A DNA stretch of 64,000 nucleotides from JBBSNV01 sp964458605 (GTDB lineage Bacteria > Pseudomonadota > Alphaproteobacteria > Reyranellales > JAQSWP01): the NCBI GenBank assembly GCA_964458605.1, contig CAYWLS010000015.1:1-64000 (forward strand). Reading direction: 5' to 3'. The notes beneath the pieces were generated by a model. That model ran no database searches. It worked only from the letters and a program-made list of their open reading frames with translations, and had not been told where the DNA came from. Below, in pieces: positions 7,570-16,230 of the stretch. Made by a program: the position numbers and the translations under genes. How positions within the stretch are numbered: position 1 is the stretch's first letter; the number at the start of each line of letters is the position of its first letter.

Positions 7570-8763
7570 ATGGCAGTCGATACTAAGGATAGTGGCCGCA
7601 GTGACGGACTGCGCTATCGGGCGGGACGGTATATTCGTCAGCCGAGCGGTTACCGCGCGTTCATCCCCGAAAATCTAGCACTCGACCTGCCGCTCAATTT
7701 CGACAGCGAATTGCGATTGTTGCTGTCGCAAAGTGATCGCGCCTTGGGCCGTCTCGACGGATCGATTCAGACGCTACCCAATCCGGATTTGTTCGTCTTC
7801 ATGTACGTTCGCAAAGAGGCCGTGCTGTCGAGCCAGATCGAGGGCACCCAAGCATCGCTCAACGATCTCATCAAGGCCGAAGCCGATATATTCGATCCCA
7901 AGCGGTCGAGCGACGTATCGGAAGTGGCCAACTACGTCGCGGCGATGAACCACGGCTTGACCCGACTCAAGGAACTCCCGCTTTCCAGACGGCTTATCCA
8001 GGAAATCCACGCGCGACTGCTGCAGGGCGTGCGCGGCAACAAGATGAATCCCGGCGAATTGAGGCGTTCGCAGAACTGGATCGGCCCGGCGAACTGCACC
8101 TTGATGGATGCCACGTTCGTTCCGCCCCCTTACGACGTTGCCGAGCAGGCGCTGGGAGAACTGGAAAAGTTTCTCAACAGCGAAGATGCGATGCCTGCGC
8201 TTATCAAGATCGGCCTGGCGCACGCCCAGTTCGAAACCATTCATCCCTTCCTCGACGGTAACGGACGCGTCGGGAGACTGCTGATCACCTTTTTTCTTTG
8301 CACCAACGGCATTCTGCAAACGCCGGTGCTCTACCTGTCGCACTATCTCAAGAAGCACCGCGACGAATATTACGAGCGGTTGCAGCAGGTGCGTGACGCC
8401 GGCGATTGGGAGAATTGGCTGAAGTTCTTCCTGCGCGGCATTCGCGACGTTGCCGGCGAGGCCGCCGATACGGCCAAGCGGATCGTCGCCTTGCGCGAAA
8501 GCCATTGGCAACTGATCGCGACCCGCTTCGGCAATCACAGCGGCAAGGCGCTGCGACTGCTTGAAACTCTCTACAAAGCGCCGGCGATCACCGTGAACAC
8601 CGCCAAAGCCCTTCTGGATGTCAGCTATCCCAACGCCAATGCGCTGATGGCCAAATTCGTCGAGCACGAAATCCTGGCGGAGGTGACGGGCAATGCACGC
8701 AACCGCGTCTTCCTTTATCGCCCGTATATCGCCCTGTTTGCCGAATCGCAATCGGATCGCTGA
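7570..8763 (+). CDS. Fic/DOC-family AMP-transferase with C-terminal winged helix
   Basis: Transfers AMP, or another nucleotide part, from NTPs to hydroxyl side chains of target proteins. The core motif HPFLDGNGRVGR is intact at residues 225-236. An inhibitory (S/T)xxxE(G/N) helix is present upstream as SSQIEGT (residues 87-93, Glu91), making this a class II, self-inhibited Fic. Residues 1-110 are the usual N-terminal domain, and about 310-397 look like a winged helix (NTAKALLDVSYPNANALMAKF). No separate antitoxin gene is visible, consistent with intramolecular inhibition. AT-rich upstream DNA and an accessory neighbourhood suggest transfer. No convincing Shine-Dalgarno is seen at this start. 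Confidence 0.92.
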   Translation: MAVDTKDSGRSDGLRYRAGRYIRQPSGYRAFIPENLALDLPLNFDSELRLLLSQSDRALGRLDGSIQTLPNPDLFVFMYVRKEAVLSSQIEGTQASLNDLIKAEADIFDPKRSSDVSEVANYVAAMNHGLTRLKELPLSRRLIQEIHARLLQGVRGNKMNPGELRRSQNWIGPANCTLMDATFVPPPYDVAEQALGELEKFLNSEDAMPALIKIGLAHAQFETIHPFLDGNGRVGRLLITFFLCTNGILQTPVLYLSHYLKKHRDEYYERLQQVRDAGDWENWLKFFLRGIRDVAGEAADTAKRIVALRESHWQLIATRFGNHSGKALRLLETLYKAPAITVNTAKALLDVSYPNANALMAKFVEHEILAEVTGNARNRVFLYRPYIALFAESQSDR

Positions 8764-8855
8764 TATCGACCACGCATAAGGTTGCTTTTGCACCATCCGA
8801 CGTGCTGACGCTCCAGGGTTTCCACCAGCTCGTTGATCTCCCCGTCCGTCGTCAT
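8715..8855 (-). CDS. Small ORF (46 aa) downstream of the DnaT-like gene
   Basis: An ATG at 8855 is preceded by GAGGAGAGCGACG, a good Shine-Dalgarno. It lies 21 bases after the stop of the DnaT-like gene on the same strand. The product begins MTTDGEINELVETLERQHVG, helical in character, and continues to a stop at 8715 that overlaps the 3' end of fic on the opposite strand by 49 bases. I recognise no family. Its position suggests a small accessory protein of the replication module, perhaps with a 3' end replaced when fic arrived. Confidence 0.45.
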   Translation of the reverse strand: MTTDGEINELVETLERQHVGWCKSNLMRGRYQRSDCDSANRAIYGR

Positions 8856-8876
8856 CGTCGCTCTCCTCGTCGATCG

Positions 8877-9785
8877 CTAAAGCGGATCGCGTTGCGCGCC
8901 GCCGGCGGCGAGCGTCGCCCGGCACCCCGCCTCCCCCGGCTTGGGGCCCCATTCGCCCAGCCAGATGCCGCGTTCGCGGAAGGCGCGCAGGCGCATGTCC
9001 CAGGGATCGTCCGACGTCGTGCCGGGGGCGGCATTGGCGCCATAGCCGCCGGCCGCGGCACCGTTGCCGCCGAAGCCGCCGCCGCGCGGGGCGAAGCGTT
9101 GCGCATTGCGCATCCAGTTGCGCCAGGTCGCCGGCCAGTCGAGCTTGGTGCCGTGCTGCCCCGGCTTGGCGATCCAGTAGTCGCGGAACTTCTCGGTCTC
9201 GGCGCGCCAATCGACCTGCGGCAGTTCCCGCTCGATGCGCGCGATCTGATCCTGGGGCGGTTGCCAGTCCGGCGGCAGACGCATGCCGTGCCTCGCCGTC
9301 GTCGCCGGTATCGTCGTGCCTTTCGCCGTGCCTTTCGTCTTTCCTGATGGCATGTCCTGGTCGGGCGCGTCAGCGCCCAAAGGTTCATTGACTGGTTCCT
9401 GACTGGTTAGTGCGCAAGGGTTGCGCAAGTCCCGCGCAGCTTCTGCGCAAGCAACTGCAGGATTTGCGCAAGTGCCCGCGTCCCCTTGCGCAGCGCCTGC
9501 GCGAGTTTCATAGGGAACAGTCGGCGTGGCGAGTGGCGCCATCGCCAAGTGGAAAAAGCGCCGGCTGGTCTTACCGGTGATCGCCAACAGCTTGTGCTCG
9601 ACCAGACGCTGCAGCGTATAGCCGACGCCACGCCGGCTCATGCCGCACAGCGCGGCGATGGTGCCGACCGAGGGAAAGCACACGCCCCGATCGTCGGCGA
9701 AATCGGCCAGCACCGACAGCACCGCGCGTTCGGCGGCGTTGCGCACCATCTGTTTGATCGCCCAGCGATAGGCCGGAAGGCTCAT
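8877..9785 (-). CDS. Phage-type replication protein, winged helix plus DnaT-like C-terminal domain
   Basis: 302 residues. Residues about 1-85 form a helix-turn-helix of the HTH_36 kind found in phage replication initiators (VLSVLADFADDRGVCFPSVG then GMSRRGVGYTLQRLVEH). A low-complexity linker follows. Residues about 165-230 look like the primosomal DnaT C-terminal domain (LPPDWQPPQDQIARIERELP and FRDYWIAKPG, then DWPATWRNWMR). A Gly-rich tail ends with GIWLGEWGPKPGEAG. It probably binds origin or ssDNA and loads the helicase encoded just upstream. Its ATG overlaps the helicase stop (ATGA), indicating translational coupling. Confidence 0.8.
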   Translation of the reverse strand: MSLPAYRWAIKQMVRNAAERAVLSVLADFADDRGVCFPSVGTIAALCGMSRRGVGYTLQRLVEHKLLAITGKTSRRFFHLAMAPLATPTVPYETRAGAAQGDAGTCANPAVACAEAARDLRNPCALTSQEPVNEPLGADAPDQDMPSGKTKGTAKGTTIPATTARHGMRLPPDWQPPQDQIARIERELPQVDWRAETEKFRDYWIAKPGQHGTKLDWPATWRNWMRNAQRFAPRGGGFGGNGAAAGGYGANAAPGTTSDDPWDMRLRAFRERGIWLGEWGPKPGEAGCRATLAAGGAQRDPL

Positions 9786-11341
9786 CGCGCATCGTCCCGG
9801 TCGTAGAACCGCGTCAGCGCGCCGTCGAAGCCGACCAGCGCGGTCTGGCAGGGACCGTGCCTATTCTTGGCCACGATCAGCTCGGCCTGGCTGGCCTTCT
9901 CGTTCAGCCGGTCGAGCCAGTCGAAATAGGAATCGTCGGTGCGGTTCCGGGGCTCGGCGCGCTGCAGGTAATAATGGTCGCGATACAGGAACACCACCGT
10001 GTCGGCGTCCTGCTCGATGCTGCCCGAGTCGCGCAGGTCGGCGAGTTGCGGCCGACGGTTGTCGCGCAGCTCGACGGCGCGGCTGAGCTGCGACAGGGCG
10101 ATCACCGGCAGGTCGAACTCCTTGGCCAGGCGCTTCAGCCCGGCGGTGATCGCGGTCAGCTCCTGCACCCGGTTGTCGGCGCGGCCCTCGCCCTGCAGCA
10201 GCTGCACATAGTCGATCAGCACCAGCCCGATCGGGCTCTGCGCCAGCAGCCGCTTCAGCCGGCTCCGGATGTCGCTCACCGTCAGCCCGCCGCGATCGTC
10301 GATGGTCAGCGGGATGTCGAGCGCGTCGGTGGCGCGATGCGCCGCTTCGCGCTGGGCCGCGTTCATGTCGCCGCGCCGCAGCTTGTCGGCGCTCAGCCCG
10401 GTGGCCTGGGCGATGGCGCGGCTGGCGAACTGCTCGGCCGACATCTCCAGGCTGAACAGCACCACGCCATGGCCGGCGCGCGCGTTGTGCAGGGCCACAT
10501 GCATGGCCAGCGCCGATTTACCCATGCCCGGCCGCCCGGCCAGGATCACCAGGTCGGATTTGCCGGCGCCGCCGGTCACGTTGTCCAGCGCCGCGAGCCC
10601 GAACGGCAGGCCGTCCACCGCGCCGCGCTCGGCGGCGCGATCGTGCGTGGCCTGGGCATTGGCGGCGGCGCGCGCCATCGATTTGACCGCATCGTCGCGG
10701 CTGTCGAGCCGGCATTCGGCGATCGCCGCTTCCATCTCGCCGCACAGTTCGTCCAGCGCGCTCTGGCCGTGCAGCGCCTCGGCCTCGACATGGCCGGCCA
10801 GCTCGGCGATGCGCCGCCGGTCGGCCCAGTCGCGCACCGTGCGGGCATAGCCGCGCACGTCGCGGATGCCGGCCGCCGTCAGCATCAGCCGGCCGAGATA
10901 GACATGCCCGCCGACGGCCAGGAACTGCCCGTCGCCGGCGAATTGCGGCGTCAGCGACATGCCGGTCACCTCGAGCCCGGCCTGCAGCATGTCGCCGATC
11001 GTGGTCCATAGCCGCGCATGCAGTTCGCTGGCGAAATGGCTCTCGCGCAGCCCCTCGCCGTGGCATTCCCAGTAGCGTGCCGGCTGCAGCAGGATGGCGC
11101 CCAGCACCGCGCCCTCGCAGTCCAGCGCCGGCAGGGTGCAATGCTTGACCTTGGGCCAGTCGGTCGGCGCGTCGGCAAGATCGCCAGCGCGATCGTCGAA
11201 GGCGGGGGCGCGCGCGTCCCAGTCGGCGGGCGGGGCGTTGTCGTCGGCGACGGGTGGCGCTTCGGGCGGCGCTTCGGGCGCGGGCGGGGTGGCGGGCAAG
11301 GCGTGCGGCAGGGGTTCGGGCAGGGCGTCGCTGGGACTCAT
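9782..11341 (-). CDS. DnaB-type replicative helicase, phage-like
   Basis: RecA-fold hexameric helicase of 519 residues. After an Ala/Pro-rich N-terminus of about 70 residues come a divergent DnaB N-terminal domain and the helicase domain. That domain has AGRPGMGKSALAMHVA (Walker A), FSLEMSAEQFASRA, LVLIDYVQLL (Walker B) and the DLRDSGSIEQDADTVVFLYRD motif. The ATG at 11341 has CGGAGAG upstream; a longer frame from 11476 lacks a visible site. Pairing with a DnaT-like loader and isolation from chromosomal dnaB neighbours suggest a phage or plasmid replication module, not the host helicase. Confidence 0.87.
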   Translation of the reverse strand: MSPSDALPEPLPHALPATPPAPEAPPEAPPVADDNAPPADWDARAPAFDDRAGDLADAPTDWPKVKHCTLPALDCEGAVLGAILLQPARYWECHGEGLRESHFASELHARLWTTIGDMLQAGLEVTGMSLTPQFAGDGQFLAVGGHVYLGRLMLTAAGIRDVRGYARTVRDWADRRRIAELAGHVEAEALHGQSALDELCGEMEAAIAECRLDSRDDAVKSMARAAANAQATHDRAAERGAVDGLPFGLAALDNVTGGAGKSDLVILAGRPGMGKSALAMHVALHNARAGHGVVLFSLEMSAEQFASRAIAQATGLSADKLRRGDMNAAQREAAHRATDALDIPLTIDDRGGLTVSDIRSRLKRLLAQSPIGLVLIDYVQLLQGEGRADNRVQELTAITAGLKRLAKEFDLPVIALSQLSRAVELRDNRRPQLADLRDSGSIEQDADTVVFLYRDHYYLQRAEPRNRTDDSYFDWLDRLNEKASQAELIVAKNRHGPCQTALVGFDGALTRFYDRDDAR

Positions 11342-11585
11342 GCAGGGCTCTCCGGGCGGTTTCGGGCGCGCCCGATGCTGGCGGGCACGCCATCGATTCG
11401 GGCCAAGCCGAGGCCTTCGCGCAGCAATTGACGGGGGGCTGTGAATAGAATCCTGGGGACGGGTGCGGCGGGGCATCGGTTTTGACGATAGCTGGCGCTT
11501 GGGCCGCTTCTTCGCCTTTGGATGGGATCGTCTGGGCGGCGAGTCTGCCGAATGAAGGGTCTTTTCGCCGCCGCGCCTGAATGCC
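11342..11585. other. Non-coding stretch between the replication module and hipBA
   Basis: About 240 bases between divergently transcribed dnaB-like and hipB genes, before the AT-rich hip operator. I see no gene, RNA or clear promoter in it. It presumably contains the promoter of the replication module. Confidence 0.4.
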
Positions 11586-11593
11586 TTATATAT

Positions 11594-11690
11594 AAGTCAT
11601 TATGTCACTATTCCCTCAAATTGACTAATATTAAAGTCATTAATTGACTCTCATATGAGTCAATTGTACCTATATGAGTATAAATGACTA
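11594..11690. promoter_or_regulatory. hipBA operator/promoter region with repeated TGACT half-sites
   Basis: An AT-rich block directly before hipB. A palindrome with 9-base arms AATTGACTC (11642-11650) and GAGTCAATT (11657-11665) is flanked by further TGACT/AGTCA half-sites near 11595, 11622, 11635 and 11685. HipB-type repressors bind multiple spaced palindromes, so this is a likely autoregulatory operator array. A -10-like TATAAA lies at 11679-11684. Confidence 0.65.
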
Positions 11691-11703
11691 AGATAGAGGG
11701 CTA

Positions 11704-11955
11704 ATGGACCTCATTGAAGTAGGGCAGAAAGTCAAGCATTACCGCAAAGACAAGAAGCTGACGCAGGCGGATCTGGCGCGCGCGGCCAGGGTCAGTCGGG
11801 CGCGTCTCGAGGCTTTGGAAAACGGCCGTATAGGCGAGATTGGCGTCAGGACGCTGATGAGGATCCTGAACGCCGCCAATCTCGATCTTCGGCTGACCGA
11901 GCAGAATCTCGACCGGCCGACATTGGAAGATTTGCGGGCGGAGCGCACGGGCTGA
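11704..11955 (+). CDS. hipB: HipB-like XRE-family antitoxin/repressor
   Basis: 83-residue helix-turn-helix protein. The XRE fold covers about residues 7-62 (LTQADLARAARVSRARLEAL is the two-helix core) and is followed by a short tail. As HipB it should neutralise HipA and repress its own operon through the TGACT sites upstream. GAGGG sits just before the ATG. Its TGA overlaps the hipA ATG by one base, a coupled arrangement typical of hipBA. Confidence 0.87.
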   Translation: MDLIEVGQKVKHYRKDKKLTQADLARAARVSRARLEALENGRIGEIGVRTLMRILNAANLDLRLTEQNLDRPTLEDLRAERTG

Positions 11956-13184
11956 TGCTGCGCGTGTGGACCGATCGTGCGTCGGCGGGTTATCTCGACC
12001 GCTTCCAGTCGCGCGGAACCACCTTCGTCTACGAGCCCACGGCGCCCGCGCAACGGGCCGTGTCGATCACCATGCCTGTGCGAACCGCCTCGTGGAACGT
12101 GCCGTTCGGCTTGACGCCGATCTTTCAGATGAATCTGCCCGAGGGGGCCTTGCGCGCATACCTGCTGAGGCAATTCGCCAAGGCCACCGGCGCATTCGAC
12201 GATCTCGATCTGCTGGAAGTGGTCGGCCGCACCCAGATCGGTCGCATCCGCTATTCCGCTGCCGACGCCCAGCTCGGCGAAGACGTGCCGTTCCAGTCGA
12301 TCGACGACATCCTGCGCGCCAAACGCGACAGCGATCTGTTCGACCATCTGCTCGAAAAGTTCGCCACCCATTCCGGCCTGTCCGGCGTGCAGCCCAAGGT
12401 CATGATCCGCGCCGGCGATCCGCCGCTTGCGGAACGCCGGGCGCAAAGCTTCCGCAGCGCCACGCATATCGTGAAGTTGTGGAAGGCCGAGGAGTTTCCC
12501 GAACTGGCGGCGAACGAATATTTCTGCCTGTCGGCGGCGCGCGACCTGAAACTGGCGGTGCCCGATTTCGAGCTGTCGGACAATGGCATCGCGCTGGTCG
12601 TGGCGCGTTTCGACCTCAAGTCCGACGGCGGCTATTTGGGCTTCGAGGATTTCTGCGTGCTCAATGGCCTGTCCACCGAAGAAAAATATGCCGGCGGATA
12701 CGAAACGCGGCTGTTCAGGCGCGTCGGCGACTTCGTCGGCGCCGCCGAGCGTGACCGAGCCTTGCACGACCTGTTTCGCCTGTTCGTTCTCAATTGCGCG
12801 CTGCGCAATGGCGATGCCCATCTGAAGAATTTCGGCCTGATCTATGAAGACGTCATGGGCGCTGCGCGACTGGCGCCGGTATACGATTTGGCGAGCACGA
12901 CGCCCTATCTGCCGCGCGATGCCATGGCGCTGACCTTGAACGGATCGACACGCTGGCCCGACCGCAAGGCGCTGACGCGATTGGGCCTGACGCGATGCGC
13001 GTTGAGCCTTGCGGCGATCAATGCAGTGTTGGAGCAGACGGCGGACGTTCTGACGGCCCTGGCGCCGAGCGTGACGAGGTATTTCAAGGAACGAGCCGCG
13101 CACCCGGAGATCGGCGATCGCCTGCTGGAGGCGTGGCAGACCGGAATCAGGGACAGCCTGGGGCTTGCCGGGCGCCGCCCCTAA
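11955..13184 (+). CDS. hipA: HipA-family serine/threonine kinase toxin
   Basis: Kinase toxin; the studied homologue phosphorylates glutamyl-tRNA synthetase and causes growth arrest and persistence. The 409 residues show the HipA N-subdomain, the GLSGVQPKVMI loop (equivalent to the autophosphorylation/P-loop region), THIVKLW with the ATP-binding lysine, the catalytic NGDAHLKNFGL and the metal-binding PVYDLAS. All key positions look intact, so the toxin is probably functional. It is convergent with grpE, with only about 40 bases between stops. Confidence 0.93.
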   Translation: MLRVWTDRASAGYLDRFQSRGTTFVYEPTAPAQRAVSITMPVRTASWNVPFGLTPIFQMNLPEGALRAYLLRQFAKATGAFDDLDLLEVVGRTQIGRIRYSAADAQLGEDVPFQSIDDILRAKRDSDLFDHLLEKFATHSGLSGVQPKVMIRAGDPPLAERRAQSFRSATHIVKLWKAEEFPELAANEYFCLSAARDLKLAVPDFELSDNGIALVVARFDLKSDGGYLGFEDFCVLNGLSTEEKYAGGYETRLFRRVGDFVGAAERDRALHDLFRLFVLNCALRNGDAHLKNFGLIYEDVMGAARLAPVYDLASTTPYLPRDAMALTLNGSTRWPDRKALTRLGLTRCALSLAAINAVLEQTADVLTALAPSVTRYFKERAAHPEIGDRLLEAWQTGIRDSLGLAGRRP

Positions 13185-13225
13185 GCTTGCAAAGCGGCGG
13201 CCGAGCGATCCTCGCTACCCCCGCC

Positions 13226-13840
13226 TTACCCCGCCGCCTTGGCGACGCCGACCATGGCCGGGCGCAGCAGGCGGTCCTTCAGCATGTAGCCCGGCGCCAT
13301 CACCTGGGCGACGCTGCCCGGCGGATGCTCGGCGGTCGGGATCTCGACCACCGCCTGGTGGTATTCCGGGTTGAACGGCTGGCCCAGCGGGTCGATGCGC
13401 TTGATGCCGTTGCGCTCGAAGATCGCCATCAGCTCGCGCTCGGTGGCCTCGACGCCGGTGATCACGTTCTTGGTCGCCGGGTCGAGCGCCTGGCGATCGG
13501 CCGGCAGCGCCTGCAGCGCGCGGCCCAGATTGTCGGCCACGCTCAGCAGTTCGCGGGCGAATCGGGTGACGGCGTATTTGCCGGCATCCTCGATCTCGCG
13601 CTGGCCGCGGCGGCGCACGTTCTCGGTCTCGGCCAGGTTGCGCAGCACCTGCTCCTTGAGCTCGGCCACCTGGGCCTCGAGCTCGGCGATCTTCTGCTGC
13701 GCGGCGTCGCCCGGCTGCGGCGGCCGGGCCTCGCCGGCCGGCGTGGTCGGGATGTCCAGCGGCGCCTCGTCGTCGAAGTCGCCCTCCAGATCCTGCCAGC
13801 TCTTGTCCTGCCAACTCTTGTCGTTCTGCGACGCAGACAT
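13226..13840 (-). CDS. grpE: Nucleotide exchange factor GrpE
   Basis: Releases ADP from DnaK. 204 residues from the ATG at 13840, which has GAAGGA eight bases upstream; a GTG at 13855 is part of that ribosome-binding stretch and is not preferred. The long coiled coil (QQKIAELEAQVAELKEQVLR) is followed by the dimer head ending PGYMLKDRLLRPAMVGVAKA. The N-terminus contains a tandem DKSWQ-DKSWQ duplication from a 15-bp repeat. It lies 31 bases downstream of hrcA, in one heat-shock operon. Confidence 0.96.
   Translation of the reverse strand: MSASQNDKSWQDKSWQDLEGDFDDEAPLDIPTTPAGEARPPQPGDAAQQKIAELEAQVAELKEQVLRNLAETENVRRRGQREIEDAGKYAVTRFARELLSVADNLGRALQALPADRQALDPATKNVITGVEATERELMAIFERNGIKRIDPLGQPFNPEYHQAVVEIPTAEHPPGSVAQVMAPGYMLKDRLLRPAMVGVAKAAG
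13793..13822. repeat. 15-bp tandem duplication inside grpE
   Basis: Two adjacent 15-base units, CTGCCAGCTCTTGTC and CTGCCAACTCTTGTC, differ at one base. They duplicate five codons in the disordered N-terminus of GrpE without changing frame. Confidence 0.9.
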
Positions 13841-13871
13841 GACCAAATCCTTCACGCTCTACTAACGGGGA

Positions 13872-15035
13872 TCAGCCGATCAGCCGGCCGATGACTTTGG
13901 CGGTGTAATCCACCAACGGAATGATGCGGGCATAGTTCAACCGGGTCGGGCCGACCACGCCGATGGCGCCGACGATGCGCTCGTTGCGCCCGCCGCCGCC
14001 GCTGGAGCCGCCGCCGGCATTGATCGGGGCGATCACCACCGAGCAGCCGGAATGGGCGAACAGCGGGTTCTCCGCGCCGATGAAGATCTGCACGTCGTCG
14101 GCCGAGTTGGCCTGCTCGAGCAGCTTCATGAAGGTCTCGCCGCGCTCCAGCGCCTCGAACAGGCGGCGGATGTTCTCCAGATCCTCGATCGCGGTGACGT
14201 CTTCCAGCAGCTTGGCCTGGCCGCGCACGATCAGCGCCGAGCCGGGCAGCGCCGAGCCGATTTCGCCCGCCCAGCTCGCCAGGCCCTGTTCGACCACGCG
14301 CTGGGTGAGCTGGTCGAGCGCGGCGCGCTGCTGGGCGATCTCGGCCATGATCGACTGGCGCGCCTCGTCCAGGGTGCGGCCGGCGATGCGGGCGTTGAGA
14401 TAGTTGGTGGCCTCGACCAGCGAGGACGGCGGCAGGCCGAGCGGCACCTCGATGATGCGGTTCTCGACCACGCCGGCGCTGTTGACCATCACCACCAGCG
14501 CCCGGCCCGGTCCCAGGCTGACGAATTCGATGTGCTTGAGCGGCCGGTCGCTCTTGGGCGCCACCACGATGCCGGCGGCGCGCGACAGCCCGGCCAGCAT
14601 GCCGGAGGCCTGCTCCAGCACGTCGCCGACGCTGCGGCCGACGCTGCGGCAGCGCGCGTCGACCGCCTCGCGCTCCTCCTGCGTCAGATGGCCGACCTCG
14701 AGCAGGCCGTTGACGAACAGCCGCAGCCCGATATCCGTCGGCAGCCGCCCGGCCGAGGTATGCGGCGAGAACAGCAGGCCCAGATCCTGCAGGTCGCTCA
14801 TCACGTTGCGGATGGTGGCGGGCGACAGCGGCTCGCCCAGCCGGCGGGCGATGGTGCGCGAGCCGACCGGCTCGCCGGTCTCGACATAGGCCTCGACGAT
14901 GCGCCGGAAAATCTCGCGCGAGCGCTCGTCGAGCTCCGCGATCCGCCGATCGGGGCCCGTGCGAGGGGCGGCGGCCAGTCCGTCGGGACTGGCGATGCCG
15001 CCGATTTGCGCCAGAATCCGCTGCATTTTGCTCAT
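13872..15035 (-). CDS. hrcA: Heat-inducible transcription repressor HrcA
   Basis: Represses heat-shock operons, in other bacteria by binding CIRCE. The 387 residues contain the N-terminal winged helix (YVETGEPVGSRTIARRLGEP then SPATIRNVMSDLQDLGLL), a GAF-like core and the dimerisation insert. The start ATG at 15035 is very close to the expected transcript start from the promoter at 15051-15079, so the leader is nearly absent. No CIRCE element was seen in the window. Just upstream begins the first of two 89-bp direct repeats that bound the darTG cassette. Confidence 0.96.
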   Translation of the reverse strand: MSKMQRILAQIGGIASPDGLAAAPRTGPDRRIAELDERSREIFRRIVEAYVETGEPVGSRTIARRLGEPLSPATIRNVMSDLQDLGLLFSPHTSAGRLPTDIGLRLFVNGLLEVGHLTQEEREAVDARCRSVGRSVGDVLEQASGMLAGLSRAAGIVVAPKSDRPLKHIEFVSLGPGRALVVMVNSAGVVENRIIEVPLGLPPSSLVEATNYLNARIAGRTLDEARQSIMAEIAQQRAALDQLTQRVVEQGLASWAGEIGSALPGSALIVRGQAKLLEDVTAIEDLENIRRLFEALERGETFMKLLEQANSADDVQIFIGAENPLFAHSGCSVVIAPINAGGGSSGGGGRNERIVGAIGVVGPTRLNYARIIPLVDYTAKVIGRLIG

Positions 15036-15049
15036 TTCCGTACCGCACG

Positions 15050-15138
15050 AAATCTAGGGTCGCACCCCTCGAAGGTCAATGAGCGGGGCGGCGATTATGG
15101 GCTTTTGCGCGGGTGGGCGGGGATATAGGGTGCGCGCC
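15050..15138. repeat. 89-bp direct repeat, copy 1 (hrcA side)
   Basis: Identical over 89 bases to 16910-16998; the unit offset is 1860 bp. It includes the hrcA promoter on the minus strand. The two copies enclose darG-darT. The ends are sharp: flanking bases differ immediately at both sides. Confidence 0.95.
15051..15079 (-). promoter_or_regulatory. Sigma-70-type promoter of hrcA-grpE
   Basis: Minus strand: -35 TTGACC (15074-15079), 17-base spacer, -10 TAGATT (15051-15056). It is close to consensus with ideal spacing and points at hrcA, whose ATG follows about 15 bases after the -10. Confidence 0.7.
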
Positions 15139-15181
15139 CGGACGAGATGGGGCGGCCGACCGAATGGCCAATTCGGGTAGC

Positions 15182-16228
15182 TTAGACGGCCCGCCCGAGC
15201 GCAAGCCAGCCGCGTTCCTTCAGCTTGCCGAAGGCGACATCGATCTGGTGGCGCGAAAAGCGACGCTTGTTCTGGTTCCAGGCATGCACCATGGCGGCGA
15301 CGTCCTCTTGGGAGTTCGCACCCTCTCGGGTGACCACCCAGTGCACCGTCGCCAGCAACTCGAGCCCATCCGGGGTCTCGAATCCGTCGACCAATGCGGC
15401 GACGCGCTCGAAGCGCGTGCGCGTATCCCGCTTGTCGCTCAAGAACCTTTCGGCCTCGCCGACGGCACCTGGAACCAGTTCGAGCTGCTTGCCCGGCGCA
15501 TCGCCGCCGTCGAAATAGCCCGAGAGCAAATGGCCCTCCACCGCATTGAGGACGTGCCGCAGGTTTTCCGCATAAGGGCCGTAAGGCGCCTTGGCGTATC
15601 GTAACTTCAGCGGCTCTCCGGCCTCTTGCATGAAGTACATAAGTTTATGAACTTCAAGTAGGGTGACGAAGGGGTCCAGCAGCCCGCCAAGATAGCGGTG
15701 AATGAGAAAGACCAGCGCCGCACGCCCGGCTGTCATTTGCGGGACGGTGCGCGATTGGGTCTTTGCCGGTGCGCCGACCGGCTCGAACACCAGGATGCGA
15801 ACCGTCGGCAGTCCTGCCAGCGCGGTTTCCATGCGTGAGCGGACAAGCGGCCAGTCCAGTCCGCCAAGACCGGCACCCAAGGGCGGAATGGCGATGGAGC
15901 GGATATCTCGATGCTGTATTTCCGACCGCAGCGCTTGTAAGCCCGCTTCGATGTCCTCGATGCGACTCTTGCCCCGCCAATGGCGCTTGGTCGGAAAATT
16001 GACGATGTATTTGGGATTGGTCAGCGCACCGGTCTCGAACACCAGCATTTTGCCGGGCACGACCTCGCCGCGTTTGCAGGCTGCGGCATAGGCGGCAAAA
16101 TTGGCGGGGAAATCGTTTTTGAACTGCAGCGCGATACCGCGCCCCATGATGCCGACGCAGTTGACGGTATTGACCAAGGCTTCCGCATCGGCCTGCAAGA
16201 TATCGCCGGTGGTGAATTCGATGGCCAT
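15182..16228 (-). CDS. darG: DarG-type antitoxin (macrodomain ADP-ribosylglycohydrolase)
   Basis: Removes ADP-ribose from thymidines in DNA and binds the DarT toxin. 348 residues: the macrodomain covers about 1-155, with VNTVNCVGIMGRGIALQF (residues 19-36) and IPPLGAGLGGLDW (114-126). Lys81 in NFPTK is placed like the key Lys80 of the studied Thermus DarG. A C-terminal DUF-like domain (about 190-348) corresponds to the part that neutralises DarT. The ATG at 16228 follows the darT stop by two bases; the longer frame to 16426 runs through darT and is ignored. Operon order is toxin then antitoxin. Confidence 0.93.
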   Translation of the reverse strand: MAIEFTTGDILQADAEALVNTVNCVGIMGRGIALQFKNDFPANFAAYAAACKRGEVVPGKMLVFETGALTNPKYIVNFPTKRHWRGKSRIEDIEAGLQALRSEIQHRDIRSIAIPPLGAGLGGLDWPLVRSRMETALAGLPTVRILVFEPVGAPAKTQSRTVPQMTAGRAALVFLIHRYLGGLLDPFVTLLEVHKLMYFMQEAGEPLKLRYAKAPYGPYAENLRHVLNAVEGHLLSGYFDGGDAPGKQLELVPGAVGEAERFLSDKRDTRTRFERVAALVDGFETPDGLELLATVHWVVTREGANSQEDVAAMVHAWNQNKRRFSRHQIDVAFGKLKERGWLALGRAV

Positions 16229-16230
16229 GG

